NCBI GenBank assembly: GCA_943736015.1
Contig: OX031060.1
Coordinates: 27,419,231-27,483,230, forward strand
Length of the DNA stretch: 64,000 nt
From: Tridacna crocea
Taxonomy: Eukaryota > Mollusca > Bivalvia > Cardiida > Cardiidae
Direction of reading: 5' to 3'
Below, in pieces: positions 52,127-63,602 of the stretch. Each line of letters starts with the position of its first letter. Position 1 is the stretch's first letter. The position numbers were made by a program, and so were the translations under genes. The notes beneath the pieces were generated by a model that was not told the DNA's origin, ran no database searches, and saw only the letters and a list, made by a program, of their open reading frames with translations.

Positions 52127-54252
52127 AACAAGAGGGCCAAGATGGCCCTGGATAGCTCACCTGAAGTTTTGAGAGGTCCATAGCCAATTTTTATTTTTTT
52201 GAAGTATTGAAATACTGGAAACAAAATCATTATTTTGCCAAGCAATTTTTAAAAGGTCACCTGTAAAAATCCTTTCAAAATCTGACCAGAAGAAATTTTA
52301 GGAGATTCTTAATTTCCGTATAGTGCAAGTAGCCCCCATTCACCAGAGCCATGTTTCTTGACCTATCAAAATTTTGCCCTGGATCACTAACCTGAATTTT
52401 TGAGAGGACCATAGGCATTTTTTGAGATATTGAAACACTGGAAATAAAATGATTATTTTGCAAAGCAATTTTTTAAAGGTCACCTGTAAAAGTCCTTTCA
52501 AAATCTGACCAGTAGTTTCAGAAAAGAAGAATTTTTAGGAGTTACTTAATTTCCATACAGTGCAAGTAGCCCCTATTCACCAGAGCCATGTTTCTTGACC
52601 TATCAAAATTTTGCGAACAAATTTTGAAAAGGGTCATTCAAGGAACATTTCTGTGAAATTGTTTTAAAATCTAACCTGTCATTTCATCAGAGAAGAATTT
52701 TTAACAATTTCTTCATGTCCGTATAGTGCAAGTAGCCCCCATTCACCAGAGCCATGTTTCTGGACCTATCAAAATTTCGCGAACAGTTTTGAAAAGAGTC
52801 ATTCAAGGAACACTACTGTGAAGTTGTTTTAAAATATGACGAGCTGTTCCATGTGTTCCCGAGAAGAAGAATTTTTAAGAATTTCTTCATGTCCGTATAG
52901 TGCAAGTAGCCCCCATTCACCAGAGCCATGTTTCTTGAGGAATCAAATTTTCATGAACATCTTTTTAAAAGGGTCACCCAAGGAACATCTGTGTGAAATT
53001 ATATAAAAAATCTGACCAGCCGTTCGAGAGAAGAAGAATTTTTAAGAATTTCTTCATTTCCCTATATAGTGGAAGTAGCCCCCATTCACGAGAGCCACGT
53101 TTCTTGATGAATCAAAATTTCACGCACACTTTTTTAAAAGGGCCATCCAAGGAACATCTCTGTGAAATTATTTCAAAATCTGACCAGCGGTTTCAGAGGA
53201 GAAGAATTTTTAAGAATTTCTTCATTTCTGTATAGTGCAACTACTAAGCCCCTATTCCAAATATTGCAACAAAAACGTAGTATATACATATTTCAAGTCA
53301 TTCCTACTTAAGATGACAAAAGTTTTGCTCCGGACAAGCAAGAAATGCTATAAAAAGGAAGGTTAAAGGGCGAATAACTCAAAATTCATGATATTCTGAC
53401 CAATTATGGTGCTGATTGGTTGATGTTTGTAGATGCTAGAAGGTAAACAAAGTCAAATATAGCAACTTTTCTCATTCAAGGGCAAAATCTCTATGTGAAA
53501 TCCGAGACCAACAATACAGGGCTAATTTTCACACCATGGCCATAATTTGAAGTATTTTGGTAGAGGGCTACTAGATAATGCTATATGCCCAATATGAAAT
53601 CTCTAGTCCTTACAGTTTGGGACAAGAAGATTTTTAAAACTGTCCTTCTGTATCTCTATGTGAAATCTGAGAACCCACAACATACGGCCATTTTCAACTC
53701 TACTGCAGTAGAGCCATCATTTGAAGTATTTTGTACAGGGCCACTAGATGATGCTACATGCCAAATGTGAGATCTCTAGCCCTTAAGGTTTGGGGCAAGA
53801 AGATTTTTAAAGTTTTTTTTCTTTTGGTTGCCATGGCAACCAGAGTTCTTCATGGAATTCAAATCTTTTAAGTATTCTAAAAGTGCATCACCTAAGGATT
53901 ATTTCTGTGAAGTTTCATTGAAATCTGATGGGCGGTTTCAGAGGAGAAGATTCTTTAGTAATTGTTTACGGACGGACAGACAGACAGATGGACAGTCTTA
54001 CGAGACTGACCTTGTGAAGTTGAATTGCTCTGTAGTCAGTGCAACCAAAACAACCCCACAAGAGTACCTTTTTTAACCCCACTAGCCCTAACCCTAACCC
54101 TATATCTACCAGATGGATGGAATGAACCCCACAGACACTAAATGTAGTTACCCCCCACAATGTCGGGCTCCTAAGGACGGATGGACGGTTGACGGACAAC
54201 AACTGATCACAATAGCTCATCCTGAGTACCACACGCTCAGGTGAGATAAAAA
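52127..54252. repeat. Composite repeat with about 168-bp tandem units
   Basis: Begins agagggccaagatggccctg / tagctcacctga and ends ctcaggtgagat, an inverted pair. Six units carrying gtgcaagtagcccccattca lie between 52324 and 53240 at spacings near 165-175 bp (one 237). The right part holds ggacggacagacagacagat. A widespread molluscan repeat type. ORFs in it are not genes. Confidence 0.75.
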
Positions 54253-54520
54253 CAGGATGGTCGTGAGTTCTAGTGAACAGAAACTTATTAAAACCATATC
54301 TGTAGCCTTACTGCTACTTGACACAATAAGGTATGAAACTGGATTTTGGGGGAATGTGTGCAAATTTGCCAGTTGCTATTTTGTAGAGATGATTGATCTC
54401 ATAGCCACCGGTTGTCCTATCAATGGAATCTATTTATGACCATTTTGTGGAAGCGAATCAAATTAGGAACGAAACTGGCCTGGGCGAAATGGTCCACTTT
54501 GCGAACAATCATCAAGAAAA

Positions 54521-54545
54521 CGGAGGTGGGGGCGGAGCTATTGGT
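54521..54545 (+). promoter_or_regulatory. Candidate TMEM39 core promoter: GC box and inverted CCAAT box
   Basis: GTGGGGGCGGAGC (a GC-box-like sequence) followed at once by ATTGG (CCAAT on the other strand), about 300 bp upstream of the TMEM39 ATG in a locally CG-richer patch. No TATA box is evident. Position and motif only; no transcription start was observed. Confidence 0.4.
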
Positions 54546-54837
54546 AAAGTAAAAAATTAAAACAGACTATATTAACTTAACTCGGCATAATAGCCCTTAA
54601 CTCCGTTCGTACGTTTTTGCTAGCAAGTTAAAGCTTACATTTTTTCAGATACAATTGAACCGACTGTGTCGTCTGTTCGTTTGTTTCTGAAGGCCATTTT
54701 AGCCTCGGTAAAAAATACGATAGAGGACTAATTACGCCACCGCTACCGGTGTTGGAAAATAATCTGATGAACAGAGAAAATTTAATCTGAAACCGTTGTA
54801 ATTTCACGTTTGTTTTGACGTGACCAACCACTTAAAG

Positions 54838-54920
54838 ATGCCACCTGGAAGGAGAATTTTATCTCGTATTCAAACCAATGCTCCTTATCCAGCAACTGGC
54901 TTTAAAGCTCAAGGCACAGG
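54838..54920 (+). CDS. TMEM39 exon 1 (start codon)
   Basis: ATG at 54838 after aacttaaag-like context (cacttaaagatg). Encodes [20 protein letters not shown] and GFKAQGTG. Donor cacagg|gtacaa leaves two bases that complete a Gly codon with exon 2. An upstream in-frame ATG at 54820 is possible, but the family begins at MPxGRR. Confidence 0.82.
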
Positions 54921-57900
54921 GTACAAACATATGCCGATATGGCTTTTTTTTTGGCTGCATAAAAAACGGGTAAACAATAATGAATTAAACCGCAAAGAGC
55001 TGCTGCTCAAGAGATTCATGGATTGAATCATTCTGAATTTGAAAGAGTAGGAATAACTATGGAAGTTAGAGACATTGACAAGCTTTTCCCCTTCTTCCAA
55101 CATGTCAAATTCCATCTTCTAGAGTAGTGCCTATGAAAAAAGGGAATGTTTCAGTGTTTGGTAAAGAATTATTTAACTCTTTGGATGTCAGACACATAGA
55201 CCCCTGACCATTTAGACCCCTTACAATTTTGGTGAAACTTAGACCCCTGGGCGATATAGACCCCTGGGCGATATAGACCCCTATTTCAGTGAGAAACTTA
55301 GACCTCCTTTTCCAAAAAGATATTTACATACTTTATTGACTATAGATGCCCATTGATTGTGGTAGTTGTTAATCTTGTCTTGCAACATGAATAAGAAATT
55401 TGACTTTTGAGACCATGTATTAATATGCAGAAATAGTAGATGAAATGATTTTTACTTGCCAATAGTCAACAGAAAGGTCAAACATGAAAACAAATTAATG
55501 TCCTTTACGAAAAAAATGTTCCTGTGTCTCATGCTGTTGAAGAAGCCAATAGTAGGAGCCGTTTTGTGTATGAGCGGATTCATTTCCAGTTGATCCATGA
55601 TCTTTGTTCATGACGACTGTTTTTCATTCAAAATTAGTTGGACTGAATGTCAGAGTTAACACCCAATATCATACTGGGATGAGCTTATAGTTGGACCATC
55701 ATACTTTTATATTCATCTTGGGCTTGACAGGACTTGTCAGTCTTCTGAAGGCCAAACTTTTTTGGGAGTTTAGAACCTGTTAGTTTGATTTTCTTTCAAT
55801 ATTTGCAGGTATGGCAAATTTCACAGTAAGATTGCTAAAGTAAGAATTATCTGCAATGACACATGGTGTAAATACTGACTAATCGCAAAGTTTTGGCTAC
55901 ACGAAAAGAAAATCAGCAGACTGCAACATGTTTAATGGTCACAATGTAGAGTGCCAGAGCACATACTTTTGAGGCCGACCTCTGTCTGATAAAGCCTAGA
56001 GTTTGGTTATCAAAGAGTAGGACTAGTTTACCAAAATAAACTCTTAAATGAAATTAATGCACCGCAGATAGGGTAGAACATTGAAAGAAAATGAAAAATT
56101 GTTCTCACTTGATATTTTCAAATGTGTTTTACCTTATGCTTTAGCAAAATAGAAAATCTTTTATTTCATAATTTAAGTAGAAGACAGTCCAAAGAAAGAC
56201 AGCTTTAGAAAAGATTGTGGAGAAAGGAAAAAAAGTAGATATATACCATTAGTTGAACCACTCTTAATTTGTTGTCTTGCCTTGAGTTTTGTCATGTGCT
56301 AATGAGTAAAACAATGTTTTCAGGCATCCAGATGACCCAAATGTTGTTCCTTTAGCAACAATGGCTGTACTTCCAAGGCATGCCCATATTCCAGACATCC
56401 CAGGGGATACAAATATCTCTTTTGAAGCCATGTTGTATATTTTTGGAGTGATTGTGATGTGTTTGCAGTATATCAACTTATACAAGACTGTATGGTGGCT
56501 GCCACACTCACATGCTAGTTATGCTCTAGTGGGTGTTTTTATTTTTGTTTTCAGTTCCTATATATTCAATTTGCTTTAAATTTACATCTGTATAATCAGT
56601 AAGGTGTTCTTCTGATAAAAAGAATGAATTCTGCAAGTTAAACAGGAGAGAGTTTAATGGACATGAAAATATTTATGATGAAGAAAATGTTGGAGAAGTT
56701 GTACAGAAAATTGATAAAAAAGGAACAATCACTTTAACCCTTTCCCAAATGACAAACTTTTGGACTAGACCAAATTGAAAGCATTTGCAGACGACAATTC
56801 AACTCTTGCTGAAAAGATGATTTCTGTCTATGATAGGGTAGCAGCATTTTCCCCTTTTCCCACAATGTTTTCAAAAGGCTACTATTCCAGACCATTAAAA
56901 ACCAGGGATTGTTTGGGAAAGGGTTAACAGGAAATTGCTCCTTTTCCTGAAAATTTTAGAAACCTGTATTTTACAGGTTTGTAAAATGTTTTATGTGAAA
57001 CGTTATTTCATAAGCAAAATTATTCAGCCTTTTAAATGTCTTGTTTTGTTTCAGAACTTCTATCTGATAGATCCCTATCTAGTGGGGTTTTTGTGTGTGC
57101 TTACAAGCAGACGACTTATTTGGTGCTTTGTGCAAGAGGTATGTAACAATTTCCCACAAAGAATGCACATAAGTAAAAGAAAAAAAAAACCTTTACAAAC
57201 AGTTGTTTTTTTCAATGACCCCAAATATGCAGGCTTTTGACAACATAGTGGCAAAAAAAGAAAATGCTTGTAAACAGCATTTTGTCCTTTTCCAGAATGT
57301 TTTCTATTCATCTCTGAAAAATTCCATGAAATTGTTTACATTGAGTTTACTGTCTGCAAAATCTTTCAGGTTGCATGAGGCTAATACTTTGTAGTGTGAT
57401 AAAGAGTTTACAGTTATCTATTCAGCTAACTTATCCTATCGCTGTAACTCATGAATAATACATAAGGAATATAATGTTTTAGTAATTTGTATGGGCTTGT
57501 TTGTCTTAGAGCTGGTTTAGTTGAGCGGGATATGAGGATTTTCTTATGTAGTGAGGAACAAATGCAAGCCACAGGAAATACAATAGGAAATACAACATAA
57601 AAATTCCTTTCCAACTGCAAAAATTTGAAATCATAGACAATTTAATTCAAAATGACTTAAAAAAGTGTGTACCTATGTAGGTTTTGTCATATACACCATA
57701 TTTTGAACAATATTACACACTGTGTATGGATTTTTTTTCTATCGCTTACAATTTAATGTGAAATACATGTACGAGGGGAGTTCAATAAGTTCGTAGAACT
57801 CGGTATTTTTCTATACAGTTCAAAATTTCTTCTTTCATTTTTTGGCAGTTGAATTATAACAGCCATTTAGTCAGCTCTTACTTTTTTTTGCTCTTACTTT

Positions 57901-60900
57901 TTGTTGGAAAACCTATACCCATCGACCTCCCCTCATACTTTACCCAAAAGAATTATAGGTATGTTATAAATCTTGTTATAAAGATGCAGATGAAAATCAG
58001 TACTTGCCAATTTGAATACTGTAGTTAAATCTGCCCTAGATAATCCTGAATTTAGAAAAAAAAAAACCTTTACCACACAGTCCCGACTTTAAAAAATCCT
58101 GAGGAAGAAGCCTTTGAAAACATTGCAGGGAAAGTAGAAAATGTTGTTAACCAGTATTTTTTTTTCCTTTTCCCACAAAGTTTTCTTACCTTCACAAAAC
58201 AAATTTTAAGTTCTCAGTAACTTTTATTTTGTCATCTGCAAATGCGTTCAATTTGGACCAGTCTAAAATTTTTGCATTTGGTAAAGAGTTATATTCTTTA
58301 ACATTTGGACACAGTAAATGAACCCTTTCCCAAACAAACCCATGTTTTTACATGTGTGCATTACAACTCTGTTGAAAATCTTGCAGGGAAAAAGAGAAAT
58401 TGCTCATTATGAGCAATGTCTCCTTTTCTCACCAGGTTTTATGCCCTATTGGAGAACTTCCTGCCATTTTTTCTTTCAAATTTAACATTGTAGTCTTCAA
58501 ACTCTGTCAGAGTGGACGAGTCTAAAATTTTTCCTTTGGGAAAGAGTGAAACGTGGCTCAGTTTGTAGGACTTATTTGAGAAGGTCAGACAATTTGGTGA
58601 GAAAACCTGCAACCTTTCCTTTTCTTACAAAATTTTAATAAGCTATTCTCAGTAACCCTGGTAGGAAAAACTCAAATTTATTTGATAGAGGGTTATGAGA
58701 CTGCTATTTTGATTCCAAATCTCTTCTGAAATTAGCTGACCTGGTCATTCAGTTAGTTACATAATTATAGGGCTTGAAATATGGAGGTTTCACATTTGAA
58801 TCTCAAGTATGGCTGATTAATGAGGATTAATGACGGTGAATTCAGCAGGATTTATTCCATGCCCATCACTGATCATTGAGGCAATTTTTCATCTATAGTT
58901 GAGTACATATGTTACTGTATTTTATTTTTCATGATAATTTCTAGGTTTATGGAAGTCGTACTGGTACAGGTATATTGTACTGGCTGGTCCAGGGTATCAA
59001 GGGAATAGTTATCACCCTGGCTGTTTGTGCTCTGTGCTACACAGGATACCATGTTTTAAAAAAACACTCGCTTTTATACTGCCTGTTCCTATGTTGTCCG
59101 TAAGTAGTGTGTTCTCTATATGATCCGACAGTTTTATGTCAGGTATTTAACTCTGTATCAGATGAGGAAATTCTAAACAATATAAAAGCATTAGTGGATA
59201 AGAAATTGAAATGGTTCAAATGGTGAGATTTATCTTTGAAATGTAGAGGGTATAGTATAACAAAATGCTTTCCCATATTAGTTATCTATTCTTTCATAGA
59301 CAAATCTAAGACAAATCCAATCACAGACATTTGATTTCAACTGTTGCCTGCAAATGTTGTCAATACAAACAATACAGATTTCAAAACATGCTTCTACATT
59401 GCCATTGTTCTTCTTTTCATTCATTTGCATTACATTTACATTACACTACTTTCATCATGATTTATTTACCTGTTACTGTCTTACTGTAGAGGATAATTGC
59501 TTTTATATTCATCAAGGTATCCTGCTGATAAGTTTTATCATGTAGATGATTCAACCCTTTCCCAAACAATGCCTGGTTATGATGACCCAAGAAGGCTTTT
59601 AAAAACATCGTGGGATAAGGAGAAAATGATGGTAACCATTATTTTCTCCTTTTCTCACAATGTTTTCTACCCTTCCAGTGTAAAATTCAATTTATCACAT
59701 AAAACCTCATTACTCATGACTTATTTTCGATAATGCACTAGTGTTTTATCATTTTTTGGGTCCTGGTTCTGATCTGTTTTCAGTTATAAGCACATGAAGC
59801 TTGAGAAACCAACCACAATTTTTGCCGTACTTCATACATGTACTGTTTCAGTATTTCAGAGAAAAATGATGTCACTATTTTTAAAAGGTTTATATGTGGA
59901 AAGGTTTTGATTTGCAAGTTGAATAAAAAGCAAGAAATGCTGTGAAAGTCTTAAAATCAACAGTATTGCAGAAATACAAAGACTTAACCCCTCTGTGAAC
60001 TATTTCACTCTTCCTTTGGTATGAATGTCAAAGATCTATTTACATCTGTATTTACACATTTGAAATCAAATAATAATTGTAAACATGGTTCCCTGAACGG
60101 CATAGAGGCTGAAGGTGAGGATGCAGTATATTTTTCTGTCTGATCTTTGTTTTATGTGATAAAAAGAATCTTACAGTAGTGTTTATGTATTATCATTTTT
60201 ATCAAACTCACTCACTAAAATGTATTTGACACTTGCCAAGAATGGTGTCCTACAATTTTAGATAACTCGTTTGATAAAAATGATATTATATAAACATGTA
60301 AGATCCTCTAATTTTGAGTCAAGTTGATTTCGCAGTCTGCAATTGCTTTTTAACTTGGCCGAGTCTAAAATTTTGTTGTGTTGGGTTTAGAGAAGTCAAT
60401 TGTGGTAAAAGTAGAAACTTATAAAAGCAGTGTAATCTGTGGATGGTTAATTGATGATAAGAATTGTTACAGTGTTCATACAACTTCTTAAAGCTTCGAA
60501 TTTTCTTTTGGCCATGTTTATATGGGAAAGAAGCAGTTTTCTTGTACTATTCTGCTGAAAAAAAATCCTGGAAGGTGTGGATAGGTCACATGTACTTGTC
60601 ACTGGTTACCTAGATAGGACTAGAAAACTTGATTTGATGGTTGTAAGTTGAAACTGCCAATTTTCTGCATACAAATTTCTTTCATAATAATTTCTCTTTT
60701 TTTATGTGGTTGTCTTTTACAGGATGATGACCTATGTATTATTGTTTGGATTGACGCTAAAGCCACTCTACTTAAAATCATTAAACTGGCCATCATTGGT
60801 CACAGAGAAAAGTACTCCACGTCACAGGACCAAAGATTTGTTAGAAAAAGATACAATACTCTCACACAACTGTGTTTTAAGTCCTGACATCATACGAGAA

Positions 60901-61008
60901 GAAGTTGAAATATTAAAAATAGACTTCAATAACAGAGTGAAGCAGATTTTATTCAATTCGATGCTGACAGCATACTATATGACTTTTGTTCCTTTATGTT
61001 TTGCACAG
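54838..61008 (+). CDS. TMEM39A/B-like: TMEM39A/TMEM39B homologue, first five coding exons (3' part outside window)
   Basis: TMEM39 proteins are multi-pass ER membrane proteins; TMEM39A helps SAC1 leave the ER in COPII carriers, and the nematode protein supports collagen secretion. Seen: exons 54838-54920, 56324-56528, 57055-57138, 58945-59099, 60723-61008, all GT-AG and in matching phase, 271 codons, then continuing. Start [12 protein letters not shown] resembles the vertebrate MPGGRRGPSR start. Key matches: [68 protein letters not shown] and [11 protein letters not shown]. At least four hydrophobic segments are visible. The vertebrate protein is near 490 aa, so a little over half is here. 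No later exon was recognised before 64000. Confidence 0.93.
55195..55310. repeat. TAGACCCCTGGGCGATA short tandem repeats
   Basis: tagacccctgggcgata occurs twice directly, with four further degenerate tagacccc units around it. In TMEM39 intron 1. Confidence 0.8.
55311..56320. other. TMEM39 intron 1, unrecognised
   Basis: No repeat or coding signal recognised; ends in the pyrimidine tract of exon 2. Confidence 0.5.
56324..56528 (+). CDS. TMEM39 exon 2
   Basis: Acceptor atgttttcag and donor gctcta|gtgggt. Encodes [20 protein letters not shown], then [16 protein letters not shown] and a hydrophobic helix running into [18 protein letters not shown]. The donor is chosen because it gives YAL-NFYL, matching the family's TSL-NFHL. 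Confidence 0.92.
56734..56927 (-). mobile_element. HP element, left stem deleted
   Basis: TTAACCCTTTCCCAAATGAC ... gtttgggaaagggttaa; reads gatagggtagcagcattttc, so one stem is gone. Confidence 0.82.
57055..57138 (+). CDS. TMEM39 exon 3
   Basis: Acceptor tgtttcag and donor caagag|gtatgt; 28 codons, phase 0 at both ends. Encodes [20 protein letters not shown] and LIWCFVQE, a membrane segment followed by the conserved RRL(I/V)W motif. Confidence 0.94.
57186..57410 (+). mobile_element. HP-1 element, degenerate
   Basis: cctttacaaacagttgtttt start; core gcttgtaaacagc; end gataaagagttta. Starts about 50 bp past TMEM39 exon 3. Confidence 0.65.
58064..58292 (+). mobile_element. HP-1 element
   Basis: cctttaccacacagtcccga start; core gttgttaaccag; end ggtaaagagttat. 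Confidence 0.8.
58318..58551 (+). mobile_element. HP-3 element
   Basis: tgaaccctttcccaaacaaa start; hairpin agagaaattgctcattatga; end gggaaagagtgaa. Only about 25 bp after the previous copy. Confidence 0.82.
58945..59099 (+). CDS. TMEM39 exon 4
   Basis: Acceptor taatttctag and donor ttgtcc|gtaagt. Encodes a hydrophobic stretch including [20 protein letters not shown] and [12 protein letters not shown], equivalent to two membrane segments of vertebrate TMEM39. Confidence 0.88.
59550..59695 (+). mobile_element. HP-1 element, long arm lost
   Basis: caaccctttcccaaacaatg start; stem aggagaaaatgatggtaacc; truncated after accttccag. Confidence 0.7.
59700..60722. other. TMEM39 intron 4, mostly unrecognised
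   Basis: An HP long-arm remnant (tcgcagtctgcaattgcttt) at about 60310-60390; otherwise nothing seen. Confidence 0.5.
60723..61008 (+). CDS. TMEM39 exon 5
   Basis: Acceptor gtcttttacag and donor gcacag|gtaagt. Encodes [14 protein letters not shown], a cytosolic linker, then [18 protein letters not shown] and [13 protein letters not shown]. The linker is shorter than in vertebrates. An HP copy starts about 10 bp past the donor. Confidence 0.93.
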
Positions 61009-61018
61009 GTAAGTTCAA

Positions 61019-61276
61019 CTAATAATCCTTCGCCAAAAATCCAATGTTTAATCTACCCTTCAGGAAAAGCTTTTGAAAGTATTGTGGGAGAAGGGGGATA
61101 TGTAGAAGGAGGATGTAATTATCACCACTTTCTCCTTTTCCGACAAGCTTTTCCACCTGTTTGAAATTGACCTTTCTGAAAAGAAAGAAGTGTAATTTCC
61201 TGCTGCTTATATTTAGTCACCTGCAAACACTTTCAATATGAACAAATCTGAAATGTTGTCATATAGAAAAGAGTTA
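61019..61276 (+). mobile_element. HP-1 element abutting TMEM39 exon 5 donor
   Basis: ctaataatccttcgccaaaa start, about 10 bp after the exon; stem eroded (ggaggatgtaattatcacca); end gaaaagagttaa. Confidence 0.65.
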
Positions 61277-61574
61277 ACAAAATGGTTTTTCGAATAGAAT
61301 GTGTGACACAGAAAGCATGCTTTTGGATTTTTTGTTTTACTTTCCTTGTCTCACAATGGATTAGCAGTGGAAATTAAGAAGTTTCTCTTAATGAATTTGA
61401 GAAGACAGGGATCTAGATCAGTGTCAGCATTGCAAATCAATAATTTCTTAACAAACTAACTGTAGCTTGCTATACTTGTAATTTTAGGTATTAGTATTGA
61501 TATTACCTAAAATAATATTACTAATATTCTGTATACATGTACTTGTAACATATTAACACACCTCATAATCAATG

Positions 61575-61775
61575 TTGACTCTTTACCAAATAATCCTGGG
61601 AGAGAGAGGTGTTTGAAAATATTGTTGGAAAAGGAGAAAATGTCAACAAGTATTTTGTGCTTTTCCCACAATGCTTTCTACCTTATGATAGAAGTCATCT
61701 TTTGAGCTACATTTAATATTTTGCTTACAAGTGCTCAATTTGATTGTCTCCAAAGTTTTGTTGTTCAGTGATGAA
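61575..61775 (+). mobile_element. HP-1 element, degenerate
   Basis: gactctttaccaaataatcc start; stem ggaaaaggagaaaatgtcaa; end gttgttcagtgatgaa. Confidence 0.6.
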
Positions 61776-62202
61776 TGAATCCAAAACTATGCAGGTGAGT
61801 TCTAGATATACAGAAAACTATAAGGATTCCTCAGAGATGTGAAAGAAAGGAAACAAATTGTTTAACAACAGTATGGACAACACTGTTGAAGAAGCATCAA
61901 TTGCTTGCTGCATTCCCACTTTTTATGCTCCCTGAAGGGTGAGCATGTAGTCGCATGTAGTTTTTTCCCAGTTTTCCAATTTGATGCTGTCTCATGAAAA
62001 AGGGGGTTTATTGTAAATTTCTTCTATACCAACCATAAGCCTTTCCTAAAACGACAACTGTTCAGGGAGCATAATCCATCTATGACGGCTCTTGTCTTTC
62101 AAAAGCTTATACATGTAATTGCTTGGGCTCAAATAGTGGCATTTGTACATGAACAGGCTGAAAGTATTTGAGCCACATTCTTGCAAAAGGGAATTTAATG
62201 CA

Positions 62203-62431
62203 TTAACTCTTTACCACACGAGAAAATTTTGGACTAGTCCAAATTGAAAGCACTTGCAGACGACAAAATAAAGATGACTGAAAAATTAAAATTTGGCTTG
62301 GAAAGGGTAGAAAACACTGTGGGAAAAGGAGAAAATGCTAGTTACTAGCATTTTCGCCTTTTCACACAGTGTTTTTAAAGGGCTTCTTTCTCAGGGTCGT
62401 TAAAAGTCGAGATTGTGTGGTAAAGAGTTAA
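62203..62431 (-). mobile_element. HP-1 element, full length
   Basis: TTAACTCTTTACCACACGAG ... gtggtaaagagttaa; perfect core gctagttactagc. Confidence 0.87.
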
Positions 62432-63090
62432 ACCAAGCAAGTTGTCACATAAGTATAGATCCATAAGATAAATTTAGTCCAATGATGGATTGAATCCTTA
62501 GGTAGATTGATCCTATTGCATGCAGAATATTGACTAATAGAAAAAAGATTTGACCCAGGTTAACCTGCAGTGACTTTTCACAGGGCATGGCACATTTACT
62601 AAGTGAATGATTCAGTTTATATTATCAAAAGTTATGCTTGTATGTATGCAGCAATATGTTATGATCAACAAAATGCATAAAGTGCTATGCTTTATGTAGT
62701 CTTATTTTGATCTATACCATTCTGCTATCATGTAAAATATTATAGGAAAAATTTTAATGAATTTCTGTAGGTTCCTCCCATTTTTTTTTTGTAATTTTGA
62801 AGTCATTTATTGAATGCTTAAATGGTTAACAGTTTTATATATGCATAAAATGTGTTAAATATATAACCATAGCACATACAGAATAATTGTGACACATGTT
62901 GGGTAAGCTTTGCTGGTGAATGTTGTTTGTTCACTTTTTTGTTGCTATTGATCTTTTCCTGTTCTTTTACAACCATCTTTCTTGTTTTCTGTGCTGTCTA
63001 CTTGTTGTTAGCTTTTCACTGTATGCAACAAAGTAGCTGCAAGAAAAATGTGAAAACATCTTTGGATGATCTAAATGAAAGTAAATGCAT
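62432..63090. other. TMEM39 intron, unrecognised
   Basis: A hydrophobic 60-codon open frame (62927-63109) has no TMEM39 resemblance and overlaps a repeat; not called. Confidence 0.5.
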
Positions 63091-63094
63091 GTAT

Positions 63095-63272
63095 CATAGC
63101 TCCAGATAAGAGGGATTGATGGTATTCCAAAAACATTATTTCTGTTTAAAATCCTATATTGTTGGTACTCATTAGAATCATCTCGATGAGTACCCGCAAC
63201 ATAGAGTTTGATGGAGAATAAGTAACAGTTTTGGTTTTGAAATCGAAATCACTTCCTCTCTCTGGAGCTCTG
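63095..63272. mobile_element. hAT-like palindromic element, fourth copy
   Basis: catagctccagataagaggg ... ctctctctggagctctg, with actcattagaatcatctcga inside. Confidence 0.75.
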
Positions 63273-63602
63273 ATGTATATAAATATGAACAAAAAACACC
63301 TGGAAAAAAGGAGAAATCATTTGTCATAGTAATATGTCTTTTTTGTGTAATTTCATAAAATGAACTATGAAAAAAAAAAGTCTGCATGGATATTGTATGA
63401 TGTGATTCATTGAATGTTTTAACTAAACCATGCAATGCTCTTGCCACTTAAAAGTAAATGTTTTTTTGAAAACGTACTTGAAAAGGGAAACTGTGATGGT
63501 AACAGCATTTTCTCTGTTTCACTTTTTTCTTCTTATTTTTAGATACCGGTATTTCAGGCACATCTCAAGTGAGCAGTAATCTGGCAAAATTACCAAACTC
63601 AA

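Noticed and set aside
52993-54076. Several ORFs in 52.9-54.1 kb as genes
   Set aside because: They recur as frames of the 168-bp tandem units and associated repeat; similar peptides repeat with the DNA.
54081-54105. Interstitial telomere repeat (cctaaccctaaccc)
   Set aside because: Only two or three units inside a composite repeat; too short to mean a telomere or fusion.
804-62431. CRISPR-like array made of HP repeats
   Set aside because: Copies are scattered in both orientations without uniform spacers, in a bilaterian genome with introns.
62927-63109. Hydrophobic 60-codon ORF as a further TMEM39 exon
   Set aside because: No match to the expected YYD...W.EH or WIN motifs that follow in TMEM39, and it overlaps a palindromic repeat.
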